Of a stretch of 5,378 nt of DNA, positions 1-4,203 are shown piece by piece. The DNA is from Chlamydiia bacterium (GTDB lineage: Bacteria > Chlamydiota > Chlamydiia > Chlamydiales > SM23-39). Each line of letters starts with the position of its first letter. The stretch's first letter is position 1. A program made the translations under genes and the position numbers. The DNA lies in assembly GCA_016194825.1 (NCBI GenBank), contig JACQAR010000084.1, positions 1-5,378 on the forward strand, read 5' to 3'. The notes below the pieces were generated by a model. That model saw only the letters and a list, made by a program, of their open reading frames with translations, made no database searches and was not told the origin of the DNA.

Positions 1-3
1 AAA

Positions 4-63
4 GCTATTAAAATTCAGAAGAAAGATTCGTTTTGTAGGTTCGTTTTTTGTAATTTTAATAGC
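4..63. repeat. 12-bp perfect inverted repeat downstream of tal
   Basis: The arms GCTATTAAAATT (4-15) and AATTTTAATAGC (52-63) are exact reverse complements, separated by 36 nt. The loop holds two copies of TTCGTTTT (28-35 and 41-48). It lies 46 nt beyond the tal stop codon, so in RNA it could act as a 3' end structure for the minus-strand operon. The arms are AT-rich, the loop is long and no clear T-run follows on the minus strand, so it is not a classical intrinsic terminator. It could also belong to a gene left of the window. Confidence 0.45.
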
Positions 64-108
64 ATGAATGCTGTTGAAAATAGGCTGATTCTTTTGACTT
101 ATAGCAAC

Positions 109-1059
109 TTAAGACAGCTTCGCCTTCAGGAGCTTTTCGAGCTTGAGGATATCGGCAACGAAGTTGCGGATGCCTTCTGAGAGCTTTTCGGTTGCCATGG
201 CGTCTTCGTTGAGGAGATAGCGGAAGCTTTTCTCATCAATGCCGATTTTTTGTAAGGGAAGAGATTTTGCGCCCTCTGGGCTGAGTTTGCGAGGGAGAGG
301 AGAGGTCGAGTTTTTGAGCTCTTCCAGTAGGTGAGGCGAAATGGTGAGCAGATCGCAGCCGGCCAGCTCAGTGATCTCATCTTTATTGCGGAAGGAAGCG
401 CCCATGATCTGGGTTTTATAGCCAAATTTCTTGTAGTAGTTGTAAATGAGAGTAACCGACTGCACGCCAGGGTCTTCGTGGGGAGGATAGGAAGGAGTTC
501 CAGTTGCCTTTTTGTACCAGTCGAGGATGCGGCCTACAAAGGGAGAAATCAGAGTCGCTTTTGCCTCGGCAGAGGCAATGGCCTGCGGTAAGCTAAACAT
601 GAGGGTCATGTTGCAGTGAATCCCCTCTTTTTCTAGCTCTTTGGCAGCCAAAATGCCTTCCCAAGTGGAGGCCAACTTGATCAAGATCCGCTTGCGGTCA
701 ATGCCTGCCTGTTCATACAGAGAGATGAGTTGGTGCGCTTTGGCTATGCTTCCCTCTATGTCAAAAGAGAGGCGAGCGTCCACTTCTGTAGACACGCGCC
801 CAGGGACGATTTTGAGAATCTCAAGGCCAAAATTGACAAAAACTTTATCTAAAGTATGGACAAGAGGATTGTGAGGTTGTTTTTTGCCATAGCGGATCGC
901 ATCATCGAGGAGAGGTTGGTATTGCGGCTGCTGGCTCGCAGCATAGATGAGGGAGGGGTTGGTGGTGGAGTCGGTCGGGGTGTAGAGGCGGATCGATTCA
1001 AAATCGCCCGAATCTGCCACAACCGTAGTAAATTTTTTTAACGCCTCGAGTTGATTCAT
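109..1059 (-). CDS. tal: Transaldolase, class I (TalB type)
   Basis: Cytosolic enzyme of the non-oxidative pentose phosphate pathway. It moves a dihydroxyacetone unit from sedoheptulose-7-phosphate to glyceraldehyde-3-phosphate, giving erythrose-4-phosphate and fructose-6-phosphate. The 316-aa product matches the E. coli TalA/TalB type along its whole length. Visible signatures are FTTVVADSGD (the Asp at residue 16), TTNPSLI, VPGRVSTEVDARLS (Glu92), ILIKLASTW with the Schiff-base lysine at residue 128, LISPFVGRILDWY and MGASFRN. All expected catalytic residues are present, so it should be active. The ATG at 1059 is chosen over an in-frame GTG at 1062 because AAAGGAAA (1066-1073) is better spaced from it. 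The start overlaps the lipoprotein stop by one base (TGATG). It is the last gene of the minus-strand operon. In Chlamydiaceae tal also lies near the V-ATPase genes (recalled synteny). Confidence 0.97.
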   Translation of the reverse strand: MNQLEALKKFTTVVADSGDFESIRLYTPTDSTTNPSLIYAASQQPQYQPLLDDAIRYGKKQPHNPLVHTLDKVFVNFGLEILKIVPGRVSTEVDARLSFDIEGSIAKAHQLISLYEQAGIDRKRILIKLASTWEGILAAKELEKEGIHCNMTLMFSLPQAIASAEAKATLISPFVGRILDWYKKATGTPSYPPHEDPGVQSVTLIYNYYKKFGYKTQIMGASFRNKDEITELAGCDLLTISPHLLEELKNSTSPLPRKLSPEGAKSLPLQKIGIDEKSFRYLLNEDAMATEKLSEGIRNFVADILKLEKLLKAKLS

Positions 1060-1511
1060 CACACATTTCCTTTGGAAGTATTTTGAACCAATGGGGTGTT
1101 CTTCACAAGCTTCAGATAGAGAGGGAGAAAATCTTGGGGTGTGAGGGTTTTGTCAAAACTATCCACTGAAATTTTGACTTCGTGGCCCTCTTGAAGTTGG
1201 GTAATGAGGCGCTGAGTGAGGGTGGGGGAGAGGCGAAGGCGCATCCTGCCCTGCAATACGGGAAGCGACTCTTCTTCACCAGAGCTCAGTTTGACCCGCA
1301 AAGTGGGGGTCTCGCTAAAGCGAAACTGGGTCAAGCTGACGTAGGCTTCGATTTCATCGCCAAATCGGGTCAATTCAAAGGAAAGAGGCGATGAGGGATT
1401 AGAGGGAGAGCAGAGCCTGGCGCACTCGGTAAGGCCGGAAGTAAGGGGTTCCCAACGCCACGGACCTGATGCGGTGCAGCCCGCTAAGAGAAGTAAGAAA
1501 AAAAACCTCAA
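1059..1511 (-). CDS. Small lipoprotein of unknown function
   Basis: The 150-aa product is not recognised. It starts with a very short signal peptide and a textbook lipobox, LLAGC, with the lipidated Cys at residue 12, so it should be a lipid-anchored envelope protein. Two further cysteines follow in TECARLC. The rest alternates short hydrophobic and charged stretches (ELTRFGDEIEAYVSL, LRVKLSSGEEESLPVL, HEVKISVDSF), as in a beta-rich domain, with no catalytic motif visible. The start is inferred to be TTG at 1511. There is no ATG or GTG in frame near the lipobox, TTGA overlaps the stop of the upstream 80-aa gene by 4 nt, and GGAGAG lies about 8 nt upstream. Its own stop overlaps the tal start. 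A T8 run lies in codons 3-5 and makes the frame prone to slippage. Coding is likely; function is unknown. Confidence 0.8.
   Translation of the reverse strand: MRFFFLLLLAGCTASGPWRWEPLTSGLTECARLCSPSNPSSPLSFELTRFGDEIEAYVSLTQFRFSETPTLRVKLSSGEEESLPVLQGRMRLRLSPTLTQRLITQLQEGHEVKISVDSFDKTLTPQDFLPLYLKLVKNTPLVQNTSKGNV
1066..1073 (-). promoter_or_regulatory. Ribosome binding site of tal
   Basis: On the minus strand AAAGGAAA ends 6 nt before the ATG at 1059, with the AGGA core 8 nt away. The alternative GTG at 1062 would leave only 5 nt from that core. This spacing decides the start in favour of ATG. The site lies inside the 3' end of the upstream lipoprotein gene, so tal has its own initiation site as well as a one-base stop/start overlap. 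Confidence 0.6.
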
Positions 1512-1750
1512 TGCTGTGACTCTCCGGTATTGAGTGTGACGACAAGAACGGCTACCGTAAAGACGACGGCTGCGCTTCCTGCAAAGACCCAATTTTGCCA
1601 GTCACTGGAGTTTTTGGCGACAGTAGTCGATTCAAAGATGGCATTGGGTACCTCGCTGGAAACTGGAGCTGTTTCTTCCGGAGGAGGCGCCTCTTCTTGG
1701 GCGTGCAAACAGCGTGCAGTGAGCAGAAGGATCAAAAGGATTTTTTTCAT
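1508..1750 (-). CDS. Small secreted single-TM protein (80 aa)
   Basis: No family is recognised. Residues 1-17 (MKKILLILLLTARCLHA) form a signal peptide, with likely signal peptidase I cleavage before QEEA. The Cys at 14 is preceded by Arg and does not make a lipobox. A proline- and glutamate-rich stretch follows (EEAPPPEETAPVSSEVP), then a polar segment, then one transmembrane helix starting at W54 (WVFAGSAAVVFTVAVLVVTL) and a short tail ending in ESQH. The mature protein would be a short periplasmic segment anchored by a C-terminal membrane span. The ATG overlaps the stop of the upstream gene as ATGA, and its stop overlaps the next start as TTGA, so it is embedded in the operon. It shares its layout with the 81-aa and 72-aa proteins of the same operon. 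Confidence 0.82.
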   Translation of the reverse strand: MKKILLILLLTARCLHAQEEAPPPEETAPVSSEVPNAIFESTTVAKNSSDWQNWVFAGSAAVVFTVAVLVVTLNTGESQH

Positions 1751-2421
1751 TGCGCAGCCTCATGAATGCGGGCGTACCCTTTTTTTAATGCTAAAAAATG
1801 CCAGTGCTCGCCCATTTGAGCTGTGCTTTGCTCTAGCAACTTTTGCCACTCTTCCCATTGCGAGTCGGAAGAAGAGAGATCCTTTCCCAACGTGGTAAAG
1901 ACTGTTTCGATTTTTGTCTTTTCTTCAGGATTGGGGATTGCTTCAAAGAGGTCGTTCACAATGGTCAGACTTCGGATCGCCTCCAAAAAGCCGCCCTGGT
2001 GTTTCATGAATTCGCTTTTAAGAGATGCGGTCGTGACAATGTAGGCTTTTTTGTTTTTCACAAAAATGGCTTGGAGCATCCGGAGCTCGCCGGAAGGAGA
2101 TTGTGTGGTGATCTCCGTCAGGCGCCCTTCTCCGCAGGAGAAGGCAAATTTGCCCAAATCGCGCCAGGTTTCTTCCTTGGCGTTTTTGTGGTACTCTTTG
2201 ACTCCCTTAAAATACTCTTTTAAAGTCGCCTCGGTTTCTTCCATAGCCAGATTGATCGAAGGACAGAAATTATTCTCGGGCTGCCCTAAAAACATCACCT
2301 CCACGTTCGGAGAGAGGTGATTCGGATCCATCATCTGCCAGTGTTCAGGAGGTTTAAAATAAGCGATGTCTCCAAACAGAGACAGCGAAAATAATAAGAG
2401 ACAGGTGAATTTAGTGCGCAT
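1747..2421 (-). CDS. Secreted protein of unknown function (224 aa)
   Basis: Not firmly recognised. A signal peptide covers residues 1-20 (hydrophobic core FTCLLLFSLSLFG, likely cleavage after GDIA). The mature part opens with YFKPPEHWQ, then has FLGQ, INLAMEE, LKEYFKGVKEYHKNAKEE, a central strand-rich part with LRMLQAIFVKNKKAYIVT, and a C-terminal helical segment rich in Glu, Gln and Trp. The pattern of an N-terminal P-x-x-W, a later IF-K-KAYI-T strand and a final FLEAIRSLTI helix resembles the PsbP/DcrB/DUF1795-like fold; this is an analogy, not an identification. C53 and C96 could form a disulfide. It sits between tal and atpE, where C. trachomatis has CT311, so a remote relation is possible but unproven. 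The ATG at 2421 is chosen because it precedes the signal peptide and overlaps the upstream stop by 11 nt. It has no Shine-Dalgarno of its own. Confidence 0.85.
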   Translation of the reverse strand: MRTKFTCLLLFSLSLFGDIAYFKPPEHWQMMDPNHLSPNVEVMFLGQPENNFCPSINLAMEETEATLKEYFKGVKEYHKNAKEETWRDLGKFAFSCGEGRLTEITTQSPSGELRMLQAIFVKNKKAYIVTTASLKSEFMKHQGGFLEAIRSLTIVNDLFEAIPNPEEKTKIETVFTTLGKDLSSSDSQWEEWQKLLEQSTAQMGEHWHFLALKKGYARIHEAAQ

Positions 2422-2656
2422 TGTTATTGTTATTGCTATTGCTATTGCTTGTTGTGCTTTCTGCTTCATTAAAAAGAACGCTGACGCCAGCTGCCACAAC
2501 TCCTAAGATGACGCCCCATCCCATCATGGAAAGGACTGTGGCATCACGTGTGCTATAGCCGATGGCTTCATATCTTTGCCGCGCCGATTTTCGCTCTTCT
2601 GCGAAACCGTTCAGGCAAATGCTGATGCCGAAAAGCGTATATAGGAATTGCTTCAC
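2411..2656 (-). CDS. Small secreted single-TM protein with Ser/Asn repeat tail (81 aa)
   Basis: No family is recognised. From a GTG at 2656 the product has a signal peptide of about 19 residues (core FLYTLFGISICLNGFA, cleavage before EERK), a basic linker KSARQRYEAIGYSTRDAT, and one glycine-containing membrane helix (GWGVILGVVAAGVSVLF, residues 46-62). The tail NEAESTT is followed by five Ser-Asn or Asn-Asn pairs and AH. The Ser/Asn tail is encoded by a hexanucleotide repeat. The frame is open further upstream to an ATG-type start at 2710, but that would put 18 polar residues before the signal peptide. GTG, or TTG at 2659, with a G-rich GGGGAAG about 5 nt upstream is therefore preferred. The stop overlaps the next gene's start by 11 nt. 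The architecture matches the 72-aa and 80-aa proteins. Confidence 0.75.
   Translation of the reverse strand: MKQFLYTLFGISICLNGFAEERKSARQRYEAIGYSTRDATVLSMMGWGVILGVVAAGVSVLFNEAESTTSNSNSNNNNNAH
2420..2449 (-). repeat. Hexanucleotide tandem repeat, five units
   Basis: On the minus strand there are three AGCAAT units followed by two AACAAT units, 30 nt in all. They encode Ser-Asn x3 and Asn-Asn x2 at the C-terminus of the 81-aa protein. The last AAT supplies the A and T of the next gene's ATG (AATGCG). Gain or loss of a unit would lengthen or shorten the tail without breaking either reading frame. Confidence 0.85.
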
Positions 2657-2664
2657 CAAAACTT

Positions 2665-2672
2665 CCCCCCCC
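2665..2672 (-). repeat. G8 homopolymer just upstream of the 81-aa gene
   Basis: There is a run of eight C on the plus strand, so eight G on the minus strand. It is followed by AAGTTTTG and then the GTG start at 2656. The G-run with AAG is the only candidate ribosome binding region for this gene. Length changes by slipped-strand mispairing would alter this leader. Confidence 0.75.
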
Positions 2673-2717
2673 TGCTTTGCCCTCTTATCGGAAATGGGAT
2701 TTTGGGGCAAGAGCAGG
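2671..2717 (-). promoter_or_regulatory. Hairpin in the leader of the 81-aa gene
   Basis: CCTGCTTTGCCC (2671-2682) pairs with GGGCAAGAGCAGG (2705-2717): 12 base pairs with one bulged G at 2711 and a 22-nt loop. In the minus-strand mRNA it lies in the 90-nt gap after the 72-aa gene, and its 3' arm ends in the G8 tract that also serves as the ribosome binding region. No T-run follows, so it is not an intrinsic terminator. It could stabilise the upstream message or limit translation of the downstream gene; this role is inferred. Confidence 0.5.
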
Positions 2718-2746
2718 AGGAAAAGTCCTTTATAAGGTATTTACGC

Positions 2747-2965
2747 TTAATGGCCGTAAGAAGAGTTCTGTCCAGAGCCTGCGCCAGTTCCTGCAGCCAC
2801 TGCAGCAATCACAGCTACGCCAACAATAGCTAATCCCCAGACGAAACCGCTGCCTAATGCGGCTGATTGTCCGGATGCAGCTGCTTTAGAGCTAGAGGTT
2901 TGAGCGAATCCTGAGCTTGATACCAGGGTTGCTACAGCTGTTAAAAGGAATGCGAACTTTTTCAT
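2747..2965 (-). CDS. Small secreted single-TM protein, first gene of the operon (72 aa)
   Basis: No family is recognised. The start is ATG 2965, with GGAGAA (2970-2975) well placed upstream. An open frame extends to 3025 but adds only an unlikely N-terminus. Residues 1-21 form a classical signal peptide (MKK, core FAFLLTAVATLV, cleavage after GFA). A Ser/Ala/Gln-rich linker (TSSSKAAASGQSAALGS) follows, then a small-residue membrane helix at about 40-59 (GFVWGLAIVGVAVIAAVAAG). The tail is glycine- and serine-rich and ends in SSYGH. The Gly/Ala spacing in the helix would favour helix-helix packing, so oligomerisation is conceivable (inference). The good ribosome site and first position suggest strong expression. 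A 90-nt gap with a hairpin separates it from the next gene, so it may also be made from a shorter transcript. Confidence 0.85.
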   Translation of the reverse strand: MKKFAFLLTAVATLVSSSGFAQTSSSKAAASGQSAALGSGFVWGLAIVGVAVIAAVAAGTGAGSGQNSSYGH

Positions 2966-2969
2966 GTGG

Positions 2970-2975
2970 TTCTCC
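2970..2975 (-). promoter_or_regulatory. Ribosome binding site of the 72-aa gene
   Basis: GGAGAA on the minus strand lies 4 nt before the ATG at 2965, with the GGAG core 6 nt away. It is the clearest Shine-Dalgarno in the left operon. It fixes the start at MKKFAF rather than at the upstream in-frame codon at 3025. Confidence 0.75.
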
Positions 2976-3006
2976 ATTTGGTTTCTAGTACGTGGGCATA
3001 CACCCT

Positions 3007-3022
3007 CTAAAAATATTTCTAG
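3007..3022. promoter_or_regulatory. AT-rich imperfect palindrome over the -10 region
   Basis: CTAAAAATATTTCTAG matches its own reverse complement at 14 of 16 positions. It overlaps the proposed -10 hexamer and start-site region of the minus-strand operon, which is where a repressor site would be expected. The palindrome is visible; a regulatory role is inferred. Confidence 0.35.
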
Positions 3023-3044
3023 CACAACCCCTTAATTTTGACTA
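3016..3044 (-). promoter_or_regulatory. Putative promoter of the minus-strand operon
   Basis: On the minus strand TAGTCA (3044-3039, 4 of 6 to TTGACA) is followed after 17 nt by TAGAAA (3021-3016, 4 of 6 to TATAAT). TG sits one base before the -10, making an extended -10 element. Transcription would begin near 3009 and give a leader of about 44 nt before the 72-aa gene. It is the best candidate found upstream of that gene. Confidence 0.4.
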
Positions 3045-3199
3045 GAGGAACATGAGAATGTAATAAGAAGGCAAAGAATAGACAGTCGGGGTGCACCCCC
3101 GCTGGCCCCGCAGGACTGGTTCTGGCTTTGATAACCGGTCGCGCCCGTATTTGAAGATCGCAATACTTCGTTTGCGACAGAAGCGCTCCCTATCCCCAT

Positions 3200-3226
3200 C
3201 CCCGAAAGACGAAGCGTCTTTCGGGG
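3200..3226. repeat. Perfect 12-bp stem-loop
   Basis: CCCCGAAAGACG and CGTCTTTCGGGG are exact reverse complements around a 3-nt loop, AAG. This is the strongest hairpin of the mosaic element. It is followed at once by the perfect palindrome GCCCCTAGGGGC (3227-3238). No T-run follows on either strand, so it does not look like an intrinsic terminator, although it could still impede RNA polymerase or protect RNA ends. Confidence 0.85.
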
Positions 3227-3252
3227 GCCCCTAGGGGCGCGCCTGGCTCCTC

Positions 3253-3270
3253 GCGGTACTTTTGTACCGC
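3253..3270. repeat. 7-bp stem-loop with TTTT loop
   Basis: GCGGTAC and GTACCGC pair perfectly around TTTT. The hairpin is flanked by copies of CTCCTCGC, starting at 3248 and 3271, so the module carries both an inverted and a direct repeat. Confidence 0.75.
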
Positions 3271-3319
3271 TCCTCGCTTCATGCGGCGCGATTTCTCTTT
3301 GCCATAACCAGTCTCTGGC

Positions 3320-3360
3320 TGCGCCCCGGCCCCAGCGTCGCTGGGTCCCCCCGGAGCGCA
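3320..3360. repeat. Nested stem-loop
   Basis: The outer arms TGCGCCCCGG (3320-3329) and CCGGAGCGCA (3351-3360) pair with one mismatch. Inside lies a perfect stem, CCCAGCG (3331-3337) with CGCTGGG (3339-3345). A smaller hairpin, CCAG-TCT-CTGG, precedes it at 3308-3318. Confidence 0.75.
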
Positions 3361-3439
3361 GGATTTTGCCCCTTCGGGTTTTGACTGCTTGTTCTATAAA
3401 AAGAAGCGTTTTGCCATTGAAGGCCCGAAGGGCCTCATT

Positions 3440-3480
3440 CTGTGCCTCGGGGGTCCCACGAAGTGGGGGCGTAGGCACAG
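3440..3480. repeat. Nested stem-loop at the right end of the mosaic element
   Basis: The outer arms CTGTGCCT (3440-3447) and AGGCACAG (3473-3480) are perfect reverse complements. An inner stem, CCCAC-GAA-GTGGG (3455-3467), sits within. It is the last palindrome before the AT-richer leader of atpE, so it probably marks the right boundary of the element. AGGCCC-GAA-GGGCCT (3421-3435) lies just to its left with the same GAA loop. Confidence 0.75.
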
Positions 3481-3556
3481 CCAATCTCTTATTAAAATAG
3501 GACATCTTTTCGCGTGCAGTGAAATGGGGGGTGGGTATAGACTGAATGGTAGAGAT

Positions 3557-3561
3557 TAAGG
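3557..3561 (+). promoter_or_regulatory. Ribosome binding site of atpE
   Basis: TAAGG lies 5 nt before the ATG at 3567. This favours the 208-aa start over the in-frame ATG at 3546, which would add seven residues and has only a G-rich stretch further upstream. A possible -10 box for the operon, TAAAAT, is at 3493-3498 just outside the mosaic element, but no matching -35 was found. Confidence 0.5.
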
Positions 3562-3566
3562 TAGTG

Positions 3567-4193
3567 ATGAAGAATTTAGATAGTGGAAAAGATAAGATCC
3601 AAAAAATCTGTGACGCCTTGCGCAAGGAAACCCTAGAGCCCGCAAAACAAGAAGCTCGAGAAATTGTCGAAAACGCCCACCTTCAAGCAGCAGAAATCCT
3701 CAAAGAGGCCCAAAACAAAGCCCAAAAGATTGTGGCCGAGGCCAATAAAGAAATTGAGGAAAAAAAGCGGGTTTGCCAGTCCTCCCTCCAACTCTCTTGC
3801 CGCCAAGCAGTCGAGCAGCTGAAACAGAAAATCGAACAACAGCTATTCAATAAACAGTTGGCTGAGTTCGTCGCAAAAGAAATGTCTGATCCGAAACTGA
3901 TCGCACATCTGATCAATTCCCTCGTTCGCTCTATTGAGCAACAAGGATGGGGAGAAGAATTCAATGCCGTGATTCCTAAGGATATCTCCGCTCATACAAT
4001 CAATGCGCTGTTGGTTTCGCAAATCTTGCATAAGCTAGAAAAAGAATCAGTAACCATCGGCGATTTTGCAGGAGGAGTGCAGATCCGTCTGAAGGATAAA
4101 CAGATGACGATAGATGTCTCCGATGCTGTGATCAAAGACTTGATCGCTCAATTCATCCGCCGCGATTTTCGCAACCTAGTTTTCAATATGTAG
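3567..4193 (+). CDS. atpE: V-type ATP synthase subunit E
   Basis: Peripheral-stalk subunit of the archaeal/vacuolar-type rotary ATPase; it links the catalytic A3B3 head to the membrane sector as a stator. The 208-aa product has the family build. A long charged alpha-helical coiled coil covers about residues 5-105, rich in Glu, Lys, Ala and Gln (IQKICDALRKETLEPAKQEA, AEILKEAQNKAQKIVAEANK). A globular C-terminal domain follows, with ISAHTINALL, VTIGDFAGGVQIRLKD and IRRDFRNLVF. Length and layout fit chlamydial AtpE as I recall it. The start at 3567 is chosen for its ribosome site. The gene is first in the plus-strand operon and is followed after 10 nt by the DUF2764 gene. It reads through without defect and should be functional. 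Confidence 0.93.
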   Translation: MKNLDSGKDKIQKICDALRKETLEPAKQEAREIVENAHLQAAEILKEAQNKAQKIVAEANKEIEEKKRVCQSSLQLSCRQAVEQLKQKIEQQLFNKQLAEFVAKEMSDPKLIAHLINSLVRSIEQQGWGEEFNAVIPKDISAHTINALLVSQILHKLEKESVTIGDFAGGVQIRLKDKQMTIDVSDAVIKDLIAQFIRRDFRNLVFNM

Positions 4194-4203
4194 GAAGCTT
4201 AAG

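Larger units (their letters stand above)
3088..3480. repeat. GC-rich mosaic palindromic element between divergent operons
   Basis: About 390 bp, visibly richer in G and C than both flanks, made almost entirely of short hairpins and palindromes. In order: GGGGTGCACCCC (3088-3099); GACTGGTT/AACCGGTC (3114-3140); GTCGC/GCGAC (3138-3178) enclosing TCGCAA/TTGCGA (3158-3177); a 12-bp stem with a 3-nt loop (3200-3226); GCCCCTAGGGGC (3227-3238); GGCGCGCC (3236-3243); GCGGTAC/GTACCGC (3253-3270); a nested stem (3320-3360); AGGCCC/GGGCCT (3421-3435); and a nested stem (3440-3480). Several hairpins have GAA or AAG loops. The build resembles mosaic interspersed palindromic repeats. Copies elsewhere in the genome cannot be seen here. 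An open frame runs through on the minus strand but looks like a by-product of the composition. Flanks 3045-3087 and 3481-3545 hold no clear feature. Confidence 0.7.

Noticed and set aside
331..874. Plus-strand open frames opposite tal
   Set aside because: They lie antisense to a well-supported transaldolase gene, have no ribosome sites and no recognisable domains.
1060..1062. GTG as the tal start codon
   Set aside because: ATG at 1059 follows immediately, is better spaced from AAAGGAAA, and gives the usual transaldolase N-terminus.
1823..2320. Plus-strand open frames opposite the 224-aa secreted protein
   Set aside because: They overlap each other in different frames and lie antisense to a gene with a clear signal peptide and operon overlaps.
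3200..3270. Intrinsic terminators in the mosaic element
   Set aside because: The stems are strong, but no run of T follows on either strand, and neither operon reads toward this region.
3088..3480. CRISPR array, tRNA or rRNA
   Set aside because: The palindromes are not regularly spaced identical repeats with spacers, and no tRNA cloverleaf or rRNA motif was recognised.
3032..3625. Minus-strand open frame of 197 codons across the mosaic element
   Set aside because: It begins inside atpE on the opposite strand, has no ribosome site, and is rich in Arg, Gly, Pro and Ser as expected from GC-rich palindromes. It may recur as a spurious ORF wherever the repeat is copied, but nothing shows it is translated.
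3633..4031. Minus-strand open frames opposite atpE
   Set aside because: Low-complexity Phe/Leu/Cys-rich translations complementary to the coiled-coil codons of atpE; shadows of the real gene.
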